From: an uncultured Saprospiraceae bacterium
GTDB lineage: Bacteria; Bacteroidota; Bacteroidia; Chitinophagales; Saprospiraceae
Direction: 5' to 3'
Assembly (NCBI GenBank): GCA_938002665.1
Contig: CALLAE010000098.1
Location: 1 to 33,669, forward strand
DNA length: 33,669 nucleotides
In this document: positions 7,923 to 18,500 of the stretch, piece after piece
How the letters are laid out: each line of letters starts with the position of its first letter
Position numbering within the stretch: the first letter of the stretch is position 1
Program-made: the position numbers and the translations under genes
Notes under the pieces: generated by a model
Told to the model about the DNA's origin: nothing
Database searches by the model: none
The model's input: only the letters and a program-made list of their open reading frames with translations

Positions 7923-8447
7923 ATGAAACACTTTTTCATATTAATCTTGACCTTATCGCTTGTGAGTTCTTGCGTAGAAGAAGAGCCAGATGTAGAGGTA
8001 ACAGGTCCTAGACCTATCTATGTAGAAGGTGAAGCTAGCGAACTTATTGCATCTGAAGCGCCTAAAAATTTTGGGACTCTCGGCAAGTTTGTTTACGCCA
8101 GTAAGTTTATTTACGTAAATGAAGTCAATAAAGGCATACATGTCATCGACAATTCTGACCCGACTGATCCTACTTCAAAACATTATTGGAACGTACCGGG
8201 CCTCATTGATTTTACTGTAAATGGTACCTTAGTCTATGCAGAACAAGGAAGAGACTTACTTGTCATAGATGTCTCTAATCCAGAACAACTAGAAGTCTGC
8301 AATATCCTAAGAAATGTCTTTGAAGACCTAGGACAAAATCAGTTTCCTACAGATCACGTTGGTCCCTTTGAATGCGTAGACCCTAGCAAGGGTCTGGTAG
8401 TGGGCTGGGAACCGGCTCTTCTTGTTAACCCTAAATGCAGCATCTAA
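7923..8447 (+). CDS. LVIVD-repeat-type lipoprotein (short)
   Basis: This 174-residue protein starts with a lipoprotein signal peptide whose lipobox Cys is residue 17 (LVSSC). The next residues are EEEP, which favours export to the outer membrane in this phylum. The body has two or three repeat units of the LVIVD beta-propeller type: FIYVNEVNKGIHVIDNSDP at about 61-79 and LVYAEQGRDLLVIDVSNPEQ at about 103-122. LVIVD proteins are usually about twice this length. This one ends soon after a Cys-containing segment, so it may need the next gene's product to complete a propeller, or may be a natural short form. Its TAA overlaps the next ATG by one base. Confidence 0.75.
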   Translation: MKHFFILILTLSLVSSCVEEEPDVEVTGPRPIYVEGEASELIASEAPKNFGTLGKFVYASKFIYVNEVNKGIHVIDNSDPTDPTSKHYWNVPGLIDFTVNGTLVYAEQGRDLLVIDVSNPEQLEVCNILRNVFEDLGQNQFPTDHVGPFECVDPSKGLVVGWEPALLVNPKCSI

Positions 8448-9229
8448 TGAAAGAATTAAATATATACCTCATCGCTATTCTGATAGCTCTATTAGTAGCA
8501 GCCTGTAGTTCAGAATCTGGTTCAGAATCTGGAGCCAGCAATGGAACCTTATCTGGTTCTTATGCTAATTTGCTTACAATAGATAATAGGTTGTATGCAG
8601 TTACAGATTCTGAACTACTAACCTTTGATGTTACTGAAGCCAAGAATCCTACTGAACTGGATAGACTACAGCTTAACTTTGGAGTGGAGTCTCTGTTTTA
8701 TAGATCAGGTCAGTTGTTTGTAGGATCACAGACGACTATGTATATCTACCAGTTAGATGATAATCGTATTCCCGTATTAGCCAGCGAAACTCGTTATGGT
8801 AATTTTGACAATTTCACTGCATGTGATCCCATAGTAGCTGTAGAAGATATTGCTTATGTTACCTTATCATCTGATATCCAGTCTACTTCTTGCGGGCAGA
8901 CTTTTACGAGACAAATAAACGAACTACGTGTATATGACATAGCAGATATTCGTAGTCCTAATCTCATCAATGTCATACAGATGAGTGGGCCTAAGGGACT
9001 TGCAGTGGATGATAACTGGTTATTTGTCTGTGAGAAAGATCGCGGCCTGAAAGTCTATGATATTACTATCATGGAAGCTCCTCAGCAGATTCATCATTTT
9101 GATGGTTTTAAAGCTTTTGATGTTATTCCTGTAGATGGCTTACTCTTGGTAGTGGGTCCTGATAATTTGTACCAATTTGATTATCAAGACATGCCTAACA
9201 TGTCAGAAATTTCTAGCTTGAGTTTATGA
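8447..9229 (+). CDS. LVIVD/beta-propeller-like lipoprotein
   Basis: This 260-residue protein starts MKELNIYLIA, with a lipobox ending at Cys20 (LVAAC). I chose the ATG at 8447 because it gives a proper signal peptide and overlaps the preceding stop by one base. An ATG four codons earlier (8435) would only add MQHL. After a Ser/Gly-rich linker come repeats of the LVIVD kind: LYAVTDSELLTFDVTEAKNP, then ELRVYDIADIRSPN, then WLFVCEKDRGLKVYDIT. Two Cys lie in the middle (FTACDP and STSCGQ) and may form a disulfide. Together with the shorter LVIVD gene before it and the barrel-like gene after it (4-base overlap) it forms a three-gene unit. The role is probably envelope-linked, substrate unknown. 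Confidence 0.78.
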   Translation: MKELNIYLIAILIALLVAACSSESGSESGASNGTLSGSYANLLTIDNRLYAVTDSELLTFDVTEAKNPTELDRLQLNFGVESLFYRSGQLFVGSQTTMYIYQLDDNRIPVLASETRYGNFDNFTACDPIVAVEDIAYVTLSSDIQSTSCGQTFTRQINELRVYDIADIRSPNLINVIQMSGPKGLAVDDNWLFVCEKDRGLKVYDITIMEAPQQIHHFDGFKAFDVIPVDGLLLVVGPDNLYQFDYQDMPNMSEISSLSL

Positions 9230-9870
9230 GAATATTGCTATTGATTATTTGCACTGCTCTTTCTTCTGCTCTTTTTAGCCAGCGGAATAAATCGATGAAT
9301 AAAGACACTTTGTCTGACTGGTGTATCACTTTTTCACCTTCTGCACTTGTTAACGAATTTAGTGGGCTACAATTTGGTGTAGAAAAACGCTTAAGTCCTA
9401 GGTGGTTGACTGAGCTAGAGATAGCCTATATCTTTCCGCAAGACATCTCTTCTAATGTTGAAGAATTGAGTAAGGAGGGATATAGGGTAAAGTTGGGATT
9501 TAAAAGACAGAGATATAAGAACCTACATTTTCTTTGGAACTTCTACTTTAGAAGAACGCAGCATAATTATCGCTCCACTTTCAATAGGTTTGGAGGTCTT
9601 TTTCGTCAGATAATAGATTACAGTGGGACTAAGACTCTTATAGGTCCTACTTTTGGTTGTGCTTGGGATTTACCCTTTGGTAAGAGGTTCAGAGTAGAGC
9701 TAGGTGCAAGTACCGGATTTGGAATTTATATCAGAAGCCAAGAAGATTTGCCCATTGACACAGATGAATTTTTCTTTGGTGGAGGTGACTGGTTTAGCTT
9801 TTCTAATTCAGGAGAAGACCTTTATCCCATTTTAGCGCTACATGCAAAATTCAAAATGAAGGTAAATTAA
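9226..9870 (+). CDS. Predicted outer-membrane beta-barrel protein, family not recognised
   Basis: This 214-residue protein has an N-terminal signal peptide (LLLIICTALSSALFSQ, cleaved near residue 19). The body alternates aromatic and polar residues in strand-length stretches, for example LTELEIAYIFP, HFLWNFYFRR and FRVELGASTGFGIYI, as in eight-to-ten-stranded outer-membrane barrels. The last strand (LALHAKFKMKV) lacks a terminal aromatic but otherwise looks like a closing barrel strand. I do not recognise a named family. It resembles the small barrel proteins that accompany lipoprotein genes in Bacteroidota. The ATGA overlap with the previous gene (9226-9229) indicates coupled translation with the two LVIVD-type lipoproteins. 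Confidence 0.65.
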   Translation: MRILLLIICTALSSALFSQRNKSMNKDTLSDWCITFSPSALVNEFSGLQFGVEKRLSPRWLTELEIAYIFPQDISSNVEELSKEGYRVKLGFKRQRYKNLHFLWNFYFRRTQHNYRSTFNRFGGLFRQIIDYSGTKTLIGPTFGCAWDLPFGKRFRVELGASTGFGIYIRSQEDLPIDTDEFFFGGGDWFSFSNSGEDLYPILALHAKFKMKVN

Positions 9871-9991
9871 CATTTGGCCTTATTATGAATACTATCGACT
9901 TATGAAGCTTCCATTAATATATCTTTTAACATTTTGTAAGTGCTTCATTCTCTGCTCTCCTAGGTATGTAATAATTTGCCATTCTTAAAAT

Positions 9992-10019
9992 ACCCTCATA
10001 ATTCACTCATAATGAGGGT
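9992..10019. repeat. Short hairpin with embedded direct repeat upstream of the large cargo gene
   Basis: ACCCTCAT (9992-9999) pairs with ATGAGGGT (10012-10019) across a 12-base loop. The octamer CTCATAAT also occurs twice in tandem, at 9995-10002 and 10006-10013. No T-run follows, so it is not a clean intrinsic terminator. It lies 56 bases before the start of the T9SS cargo gene and might be a leader structure or operator. Confidence 0.35.
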
Positions 10020-10075
10020 CTTACCTTGGCTTATATGTTATAAGTTAGAGATAGATTTTTAAAAATAATCTGAAC

Positions 10076-13000
10076 ATGAACCGATATTTAAACCCCTTGA
10101 GGGTAACTTTCACGTATGTGATGGTAATATTACCATTACTGCTTTCAGCTAAGCACAGTACCCCAATTACTGGCTCAGATGAAACACTTTCTTGTAGTAA
10201 CCAAGTCAATGTTTCCGTTAACCAACTCTGTGGTGTAGAACTTACACCTGATGACTTGCTGCTCGGTGACTATGGAGCTACTGTTTTCGAACTTACTATT
10301 CTTGCTGCACCAGGCGTGCCCATAGATCAGAGTAATGTTAGGAGATATCTTAATAGACAGCTGACCTATACTGTAACGGATGTTGCTACGGGTCTTTACT
10401 GCTGGGGCTACCTTACTTTAGAGGATAAATCTGCGCCAGTCATTAGTTGTGACGACTGCACTGATCCTGATATTAGTGATCCAGATTGTGTATTGAATTG
10501 TGCAGCTTTACCATTATTCCAGCACTTTGATCCACAAACTGGACAGAGAGGATACGATGTTGATTTATTGGATAAATTGATTCCTAGTGATCCAGAAAAG
10601 TTTGCTGCTGATTATATAACAGATAATTGTAATCAGGATGTGGTAGTCAGTTACCAAGATGGATTTACTAATGGAAATTGCAATACAGAAACAACCCTTA
10701 GAAGGAAATGGGTCGTGCAATATGACTTACCCAATGGTCAGAAAGCACAAGTAGAATGTACTAAGTATTATAAGTTCGAATCCATTTCTGTATATGACGA
10801 ACTGGGGACACCTATTATAGAAGAAGGGGATGGCACAGCTATAGAGGACATAATTCTAATGCCAAAACAAATAGTTAATATCCCGGGCTGTGCGGCTGGT
10901 TTTACCCCTGCTGATATAGCTGCTTATTTTGATGATCTTGCTACTACTGATAAGGACTCAGATAACAACGGAGTCCTACCGTCACAAGGTGATGTAGATT
11001 GTATTATAGAAAATAATGAAGGTATCTACTTTGCCTTTCCGCATTATTACATGGAAGGATATGGTTCTAGTGCGCTGCATGCACAACCTGTTATAGATAG
11101 GATATGCACAGTGAATGTATCTTACGTAGATATCGTTCTAGATGCTTGTGGTATTGCTTGTCCTGGTAATGCCAAAATCTCAAGAATGTGGAAAATTCTG
11201 GACTGGTGCGAAGGAACCTTCTTTGAGTTCAATCAAATAATAGATGTCGTAGATAAAATAGGCCCAGTCCTAGAAGTATCTGATGTAATAGCAAGTGTAG
11301 ACCCATGGAAGTGCGCAGGAGATGTGCTGGTCCCTCATCCTTATAAACTCTATGATGCCTGTGGAGGAGAGGTTACCTATGCAGTCAGTGTTGTAGGTAA
11401 TGTAAATGAAGTTTCTGGAAATGCTGAGGATGGTTTTGTGATTCATGATTTAAATCAAGGTATCTATCAGCTGGTATACGAAGCTGAAGACTGCTGTGGA
11501 AATTTAACTAAGGAATATGTTTCACTACAAGTCACTGATGAAACACCACCTGTGCCAGTTGTAAAACTTAGTCTCGTAGTAGATCTTGCACCTACAGGAA
11601 TAGTAGGTATCCCTGACAGAGGTGTGGCAAAAGTATATGCTACTGATATAGATAATGGCAGTTATGATAGCTGTACAGATGTAGAACTGTATGTCCGAAG
11701 AGCCTATGGTTGTGAGGCTGCTGATACAGTGTGGGGAGAATATGTTAGGTTCTGCTGTGATGATTTATTACCAGGAGGGTCTAAGGTCATCCCTGTGGAG
11801 TTTAAGGCAGTGGATTGGAATGGAAATGAGAACTTTACTCATAGTAACATAACCTTAGAAGATAAAGGCTCTTCTCTGACTTGTCCACTGGACATGGTAT
11901 TGCCTTGTGATGCTGACATCTGGGATTTTGATTTGACAGGAGTACCTATAGCGCAGACCAGTTGTATGTCTATAAATTTAGAGATAGATACTACTGATAC
12001 CAATGAGCATACTGTACCTAGAAATAAATCTGCTACTCAGGGACAAGTGCCTGGGTATATAGGAGTAGCAGTACCGGCATATAATCCTCTTTGTGGTTTT
12101 GGAGCAATGAGAAGACAGTGGAAAGCCGCCGGAGGAACCATCTGTGAGCAATGGTTTGTGATAGAACCAATAGAAGAAGTTTTTGATCCAGCTACTATAG
12201 TTTTTCCATCAGATGTAAGAGCTATCTGTGAAGATTATGATACTGGTGAGCCTACTTGGTTAGATGCTACCTGTGAGTTAGTAGGGGTGACGCTGGAAAG
12301 TGATACAATAAGATTTGAAGAGTCTTCTTTCTGCCGTCAGATTCTTAACAAGTGGTCCGTTATAAACTGGTGCAACTATGACCCTACGGACACTGATCTT
12401 AATGAGACAGTAGAAGATTCAGATACAGGTGAAGTAGAAGGTAGGTATGAGCATTATCAGACTATCTACATAGAAGATAATGCGTATCCTACAGTAGAGT
12501 CTATAGATAAAGTAGTCATATCAGCAAATGATGCTTGTGAAACTAAAGGAGCAAGCTTGACTGCTGTAGGAAATGATGATGGAATCTGTGCGAGTCCCTG
12601 GTTGTCATGGGAAGTACATGTCGATCTGAAAGATGATGGCATAATAGATTATATCTATAGGACTAATGCAGCACCTATAGTCGATGGAGAACCTAATCCA
12701 TTTTTTATAGAAAAAACATCTAGTGGAGAGCCTCTTACTATCTATCTTCCAGATGGTATTCCTGCTAGCAAAAGAAATCATAGTGTGGACTGGATAGTTA
12801 ATGATGGATGCAGAAACGAAACTCAATTTACAGTAGACTTTACTATAGAAGATACACAAGCACCTTCTCCTTACTGCCTTAATTTAGGAACAACAGTAAT
12901 GGAAAATGGTGAAGTAGAATTATGGGCAGTAGACTTTAATGTAGGAACTACAGATCATTGTTCAGGTGAGGATGTTTTCTTCACGTTTACTGATGTCCCA

Positions 13001-14542
13001 CCACCACCACTCTGTGATGCTGAATATGATTCTAACAAAGACCTACGATGGTACGATAGATCATTTTGGTTCTTTGATGCTACAACTGTAGATGTAGATG
13101 GTGATAATGATTGTGGTAATACAGGCTATGGAGAATATTCTAATGGCGGTTATAACGAGGACACTGGTGCATTTGATGATTATAAAGGGGATATCCATAT
13201 TTGGCAACCAGCCTTCAGAAGTAGTGGGAAAGTAATTACGACTGCTGATGTTGATCCATTTGGATTTATGGACATACCAGTCTATGCTTGGGATGAATGT
13301 GGAAACAACGACTTCTGTCTAGTAAGATTAAGAATAATCGATAATGGAGGTGGAGCCTCTGGAATGGTCGCTGGTGTAGTAAGAACGGAAGAGCTGGAAG
13401 AAGTAGAAGATGTCATGACAGAACTCAGTGCGGACTTACCTGATTATCCTAAGTACAACATGACAGATAATACAGGTAGTTATGCTTTCGATGATAATCT
13501 GTTAACTGAGGACTATCGTATTGCAGCGACCAAGGACGGTCCAGCACTTAATGGAGTAAGTACTTTAGATTTGGTTATGATACAGAGGCACATTCTAGGC
13601 TTAGAGCTACTGAGTAGTCCTTACAAGATGCTCGCAGCAGATGTAAACAATGACCAAATTATAAATGGTCTAGATCTCATAGAGCTGAGGAAACTGATAT
13701 TAGGAGTCTATACAGAATTTCCTCAGAATGAGAGCTGGAGAATAATTCCTTATACTAATCAATTGACGCTTGCTAATCCATGGTTGATTTCTGAACAAAT
13801 TATTATTTCCAAGATGGAAGATAATATGATGGATCAGGACTTCATTGGAGTGAAGATAGGAGATGTAGATGGGAGTGCAGAGACTAATTCTATTCAGGAA
13901 TCTGGAAGTCTAGGAAAGGTGATAAACTTAGGTTTTGATGATCAGCAAGTAGAAGAGGGAACCGCTTTTTCTGTAAGCTTTCATTCTGAAGAAGCGTTAG
14001 CAGGATTTCAGTTTTCTCTAGATCTGGACAAAGTTGATTATGTTGACATTTTTGGTAATGGCATTAACGCCAGTAACGTCAGATCACATGGGAATCTATT
14101 ATCACTAAGCTGTGATAAGGTGGAGTCATTACAAGGAGAGCTTTTTGTAGTGGACTTAGTCGCTAAGCAAAGTGGATACATCAGTGAGTTACTGCAACTT
14201 TCGGACACAGGTATCAGAGCAGAGGCATACCTAGAGGCTGGATTAGAAACAGTTGCTCTAAGTATGAAGCCAGATAATAGACAAAGGTACAGCTTGTCAC
14301 AAAATGAGCCTAATCCTTTCAAAGCACAAACAGTTATAACTTATACTATTCCAGAGGCAGCTATAGTAGACTTTAACTTTTTCGACCTTGCAGGAAAATT
14401 ATTAAAGCAGACAAGAATAAGTGCCTCGCAAGGTGAGAATGTGCTGACTCTGAATGCTAGTGATTTTCCTTCAGGAGTAAATTATTATAAGATAGTAACA
14501 GGTAACTATGAAGCAACTAGACAAATGATAGTTGTCGAATAG
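10076..14542 (+). CDS. Very large secreted protein with dockerin-like region and T9SS type A sorting domain
   Basis: This 1488-residue protein begins with a signal peptide (YVMVILPLLLSA). The long body contains repeated, Cys-rich immunoglobulin-like modules with phrases such as CCGNLTKEYVSLQVTDETPP and several CDACTDP/ICEDYDTG-like stretches. This is a layout typical of adhesin-like surface proteins in Saprospiria. Around residues 1158-1225 there is a dockerin type I-like pair of helices with LVMIQRHILGLE and ADVNNDQIINGLDLIELRK, whose D-x-N-x-D loop suggests calcium binding. From about 1405 to the end is a T9SS type A C-terminal sorting domain (SLSQNEPNPF, DLAGKLLKQ, GVNYYKI, RQMIVV). It should be exported through the PorU/PorV machinery encoded further on and attached to the cell surface or released. 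The partner and target are unknown. Confidence 0.85.
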   Translation: MNRYLNPLRVTFTYVMVILPLLLSAKHSTPITGSDETLSCSNQVNVSVNQLCGVELTPDDLLLGDYGATVFELTILAAPGVPIDQSNVRRYLNRQLTYTVTDVATGLYCWGYLTLEDKSAPVISCDDCTDPDISDPDCVLNCAALPLFQHFDPQTGQRGYDVDLLDKLIPSDPEKFAADYITDNCNQDVVVSYQDGFTNGNCNTETTLRRKWVVQYDLPNGQKAQVECTKYYKFESISVYDELGTPIIEEGDGTAIEDIILMPKQIVNIPGCAAGFTPADIAAYFDDLATTDKDSDNNGVLPSQGDVDCIIENNEGIYFAFPHYYMEGYGSSALHAQPVIDRICTVNVSYVDIVLDACGIACPGNAKISRMWKILDWCEGTFFEFNQIIDVVDKIGPVLEVSDVIASVDPWKCAGDVLVPHPYKLYDACGGEVTYAVSVVGNVNEVSGNAEDGFVIHDLNQGIYQLVYEAEDCCGNLTKEYVSLQVTDETPPVPVVKLSLVVDLAPTGIVGIPDRGVAKVYATDIDNGSYDSCTDVELYVRRAYGCEAADTVWGEYVRFCCDDLLPGGSKVIPVEFKAVDWNGNENFTHSNITLEDKGSSLTCPLDMVLPCDADIWDFDLTGVPIAQTSCMSINLEIDTTDTNEHTVPRNKSATQGQVPGYIGVAVPAYNPLCGFGAMRRQWKAAGGTICEQWFVIEPIEEVFDPATIVFPSDVRAICEDYDTGEPTWLDATCELVGVTLESDTIRFEESSFCRQILNKWSVINWCNYDPTDTDLNETVEDSDTGEVEGRYEHYQTIYIEDNAYPTVESIDKVVISANDACETKGASLTAVGNDDGICASPWLSWEVHVDLKDDGIIDYIYRTNAAPIVDGEPNPFFIEKTSSGEPLTIYLPDGIPASKRNHSVDWIVNDGCRNETQFTVDFTIEDTQAPSPYCLNLGTTVMENGEVELWAVDFNVGTTDHCSGEDVFFTFTDVPPPPLCDAEYDSNKDLRWYDRSFWFFDATTVDVDGDNDCGNTGYGEYSNGGYNEDTGAFDDYKGDIHIWQPAFRSSGKVITTADVDPFGFMDIPVYAWDECGNNDFCLVRLRIIDNGGGASGMVAGVVRTEELEEVEDVMTELSADLPDYPKYNMTDNTGSYAFDDNLLTEDYRIAATKDGPALNGVSTLDLVMIQRHILGLELLSSPYKMLAADVNNDQIINGLDLIELRKLILGVYTEFPQNESWRIIPYTNQLTLANPWLISEQIIISKMEDNMMDQDFIGVKIGDVDGSAETNSIQESGSLGKVINLGFDDQQVEEGTAFSVSFHSEEALAGFQFSLDLDKVDYVDIFGNGINASNVRSHGNLLSLSCDKVESLQGELFVVDLVAKQSGYISELLQLSDTGIRAEAYLEAGLETVALSMKPDNRQRYSLSQNEPNPFKAQTVITYTIPEAAIVDFNFFDLAGKLLKQTRISASQGENVLTLNASDFPSGVNYYKIVTGNYEATRQMIVVE

Positions 14543-14999
14543 ATAATTAAGATAAAATACGTCAGAGTGAGTTAGAGATTGAGTTACACATTTTGACATT
14601 TTTCGTCCCAAAGACCGGTCAGGAGTGGCTGGTCTTTTTTTCTATAAGTCTTAGCAAACAGTATTTTCTTTTGAATCATTCAGATGGAAGTGCAGGGCTT
14701 TTATTCCCGCTATTGGTTCTTGCATGAGACATACTTTGATTTAAACTCTAATGATTGGATTAAGTTTCAGCTGGGCTTACTAGCTGCTGTGAGAAAGGGT
14801 CTTGTTATTATGCAGCTACTCATGTATCCTAGTAGCTATAGATTTACTTTGAAAGAGACCTTGCAGTTACTGAGCTCATAGAGTTTCTTAGAGAGCTGGC
14901 CTTAGCATTGGGGCAAATGCAGCTATGAGATCTCTATAACAGATATAGCGAAGTGGTCTTTACTAAGGTTATATTTTTGAAGATTCACTAAGGGAAAAA
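14543..14999. other. Gene-poor intergenic stretch between the cargo gene and crtZ
   Basis: These 457 bases separate two convergent genes. They hold a strong terminator near the left end, listed separately. A 65-codon open frame (14684-14881) has no recognisable family and no coding look. A weak pair CTCATAG (14875-14881) and CTATGAG (14925-14931) could fold. I see no tRNA, no repeat array and no mobile element remnant. Confidence 0.6.
14610..14641 (+). terminator. Intrinsic terminator after the cargo gene
   Basis: AAAGACC (14610-14616) pairs with GGTCTTT (14631-14637). The stem can extend inward with two G-T pairs around a six-base AGGAGT loop (14621-14626). A run of seven T (14635-14641) follows at once. 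It ends the transcript of the large secreted protein, 67 bases after its stop codon. Confidence 0.8.
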
Positions 15000-15494
15000 T
15001 TACTTGTAGATTTTGTTATTCTCTACTTTCCATTCTGATCTCTTTTTGAAGTATTTGGGATTGACTATCAGGAGTCCGAAAGATTCACAACCATATTTGG
15101 TCTGTATAGCATGATGATTACCATGAGCTCTTAAGATAGCTTTGGAGTACTTGTTATCTAGATGTTTGAACCATGAAAATCTTTGATGTATGTATACATC
15201 GTGGATAAGAAAGTAGATCAGTCCATAGATAGAAATTCCTATTCCTATATACAAGAAGAAACCGAACCCATCCCAGAAAGTACCAGATAGGTAGCAAAAT
15301 GCGGAAGGCACAGCAAAAACAAAAAAGAATCGATCATTTTTCTCAAAAAATCCATCTTTCAGATCTGGTTTGTGATGGTCCTCATGCCAATTCCATAATA
15401 GACCATGCATAATGTACTTATGTGCAAACCAAGCCACAAATTCCATTGCCAGAACAGTGGTTAGAACTATCATTACGTTAATAAAAATCTGCAT
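15000..15494 (-). CDS. crtZ: Beta-carotene (carotenoid) hydroxylase CrtZ, fatty acid hydroxylase superfamily
   Basis: This 164-residue integral membrane di-iron enzyme fits the CrtZ size (about 150-175). The histidine clusters are all visible: HKYIMH (25-30), HEDHH (37-41), HDVYIH in the second half, and HGNHH near residue 130. It has hydrophobic helices at the N-terminus and around 58-95. CrtZ hydroxylates beta-ionone rings at C3, turning beta-carotene into zeaxanthin. This fits pigmented Bacteroidota. The gene begins 33 bases downstream of the histidine kinase on the same strand and is probably co-transcribed with it. No other carotenoid gene is in the window. Within the superfamily, a sterol-desaturase-like role is the alternative, but the spacing of the His motifs favours CrtZ. 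Confidence 0.88.
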   Translation of the reverse strand: MQIFINVMIVLTTVLAMEFVAWFAHKYIMHGLLWNWHEDHHKPDLKDGFFEKNDRFFFVFAVPSAFCYLSGTFWDGFGFFLYIGIGISIYGLIYFLIHDVYIHQRFSWFKHLDNKYSKAILRAHGNHHAIQTKYGCESFGLLIVNPKYFKKRSEWKVENNKIYK

Positions 15495-15527
15495 ATCTCT
15501 GAATTACAAAATCTGATATCTAAAGTA

Positions 15528-18500
15528 TCAGTCTAAAGTAATTCTTTCTTGCTTATCTGTAATAATGGCTTGGCGAATTATGTCTAATTCGATGAAAAAA
15601 CTGGTGGATTTGTTAGGCTCAGATTCGAAATATATCCGTCCATTCATAGATTCTATCATATTTGCCGCGATAGCGAGTCCCAGACCTGAGCCAGAGTCTT
15701 TAGTAGTGAATTTGGGCTGGAAGATTTTATCCTTCATTTCTTTAGGTATGCCTACACCATTGTCCATAACCTTAATTATGGCTTTATCTTGTCTAATATA
15801 TAACTGTACACTTATCTGTCCTCTTCTATCATTTGGTATAGATTCTGTAGCATTTTTTACAAGATTATTCAGAATTCTGACGAGTTGACTTTTATCGGCA
15901 TAGACATGGATGGGATCTATAGGGACAGATAGATTGATATCCATATCCTCCCTCTTTCTAAAAAGATTGTGGACGACCTCCACGATGTTATTGAGTTCCA
16001 CTTTTTCGTTGGAGGTTTGTGGGAGTTCAGCAAAATTTCCGAAGGCCTCTGCTATGCCTGTAAGGTTATCTATCTGCTCCAGCATAGTATTAGAAATCTT
16101 TCTGGCGATAGGCACGGCATTAGATGGATTTTGTTTTATGGCTTTCTCCAGGTACTGGATACTGAGCTTCATAGGGGTGAGCGGATTTTTTATTTCATGT
16201 GCTACTTGCTTGGCCATTTCTCTCCATGCAGAATCTCTTTCATTTTTTGCTAAAATCTCTGCGCTCTCGCCTAGCTTGCTTACCATAGTATTATAGTTGC
16301 CTATCAGTACACCTATTTCATCATCTCTATCCCAAGCTATCTCTTCATTTCGCTTCCCTAATTTTACTTGTGTCAATTTTTGATTGAGCATGGAAAGTGG
16401 ACGTGTTATGGACTGTGCTATGAAAATAGAAATGACACTTGCTATCAAAAAAAGAAAGACATACATATTAAAGATAGAGCCGAGAAAATCGAATACATTC
16501 AATTTACTATTTTGAATCTTGCTCTTCATTTCCACTTGCGCCACACCAGCCAAGGTATCTCCCGCCCAGATAGGGACATAGCTCATAGGAGCTATATTCT
16601 TTTTTTTATTGGTATAGCCGAAGGTTTCTTTCTGCTTAGTAAAAAACATTTTAGTGAAGTAGTCTATCTCAGAAAAGCTAGAGGAGATTGGAAAAATTCT
16701 GAGCTTTATGTTGTGTATACTTTCTATGTTTTTTTTGTAGTTAGAAATAATCTCTACAGTTTCTGAGGCAGTAGTCGAAGATTTTGTTCTTGTCTCAAAA
16801 TCCATAGCTACATTGTCCAACTTATCTCTTGTAACCAGCTTTTTCTCTTCTTGCAAGTAATCCTTTAAGAAGGTACTTGTTATAGATGCGATGATGATAA
16901 ACGAAAGTAAGATTACGAGTATCAGTGAGAACTGTATCTTGCTATTAAGTGATTCTATATTTTGAATAAATAGGGGCCACTCCTGCGGAAGGAAATTGAA
17001 AAACCTGTTGAGCACACCTATGATGATAATCAGTAAGATTATGATACAGAACAGAAATGAGAATAGAGCAATGGGCTTGATAAGACCTAAGAAAGATTTT
17101 TTTGTAACCAGTATTCTACTGGATGATGGTCTGTAGACTGTATAGACATCAGATCCATTATAAATGACTTCTTCCTCTGAATTTTTTATCAGATCTAGTT
17201 CGCTATTATTAAGTTCTTGCTCTACCTGTATTTTCCTATTTGCTCTATAGTAATTAAACTCAAAGGGAGGTTTTCTCTCTTTCTTTTGCTCATCGATACC
17301 TATGTAGAGGTTGTTGTTCTTAGAGATAACATAACGCATCCACAAGGTATTCTGGATTTCATCAAAATAGGTGATGCTGTCTATCTTAAGCTGTTTCTTG
17401 AGGCTAGAAGATTCTATGTCGTCTTCATCAAAGAGACTGTGGCCAGCATTATTATAAAGTTCTAAGCGTATGTCATCTCGGCCTAGCTTATCATGGACAT
17501 ACGTCTCCAGATCTACTCTATCATACTTAGGAAGAGTGAGTAGGCTACTCACTAGATTGCCTATGGTATCTCTGAGGCCTGCTTCATTTATACCTGCTAT
17601 CTTTTTAGTGGGAATATTATGAAAAGCTTCTTTTAGAAAATCTTGCCTCGATTTAATTTCCTTTTTGATATCATAATTGAAAAACAGGGCTGACAAGTAG
17701 ATAGCAAAGAAGATTCCCCACCAGATGACCCAAGTTATAGTTCTCGTTTTGACATCTACAAAAAGATCCATGAGGAGGAGATAACAGAATAGAAACAAAA
17801 CCAATAACATTGGATCTAGGTCTAGCCTTAAGACATATCCTAAGAGCACACCACATAATATGCTCAGCACATAGGAGGAGTATAATTCTACATGTGTTCT
17901 TGCTGATTCTTTATAGTGCTTGAATAAGGAATAGCCAAAATGAAAAACCCCTAATTGGATAATAACCATGGCAGCAAACAAGACAGTATCTGCTACTGTC
18001 GTTTGCCCTAGGTCTTCTATTGATAGCTTGGTATTTTCGCTTCTTACGAAAAGCTGGATTAATCTTATATGACAGATAAAAATGAGGATATGTAGAAATG
18101 AAAGTCCTACAAGTGAAACTTTGGATAATTTCTTTGTGTAGGAACTTACGTACCTATCAGTTATAAAGAACATAATCCCAAACAACAAACAACTGTCAAA
18201 GAGCAGATCAATAGAATTGTATGGGATGTATTCAGTAAAGGATCCAACTAATTCTTTCAGATTATATCTGTCAAACCAGTTAAACCTCACAGCAAAGGCT
18301 CTCACCGTAGCCAAGCCTAAGATGGGCCAATAATTTTTGTGCTTTACACTAAAAAGAATAAGCCATAGGAATGCGAGAAGATAGATGACAATAAGGGAAT
18401 ACTCTGCAGTGGTTGTTCGGAAGCGCTGACCCATCTTTATGGAGAGGCCTTCTATTTTAAGTTTTCCATTATTATGGTCTTTTTTAAAGTAATGATTGAA

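Noticed and set aside
9902..9988. 28-codon ATG frame with a hydrophobic, Cys-containing product before the cargo gene
   Set aside because: It looks a little like a signal peptide but is too short, with no mature part and no family. It could be a decayed gene start but nothing proves it.
14684..14881. 65-codon open frame after the cargo-gene terminator
   Set aside because: No family resemblance, no neighbour linkage, composition not distinct from non-coding DNA. Kept only as part of the intergenic entry.
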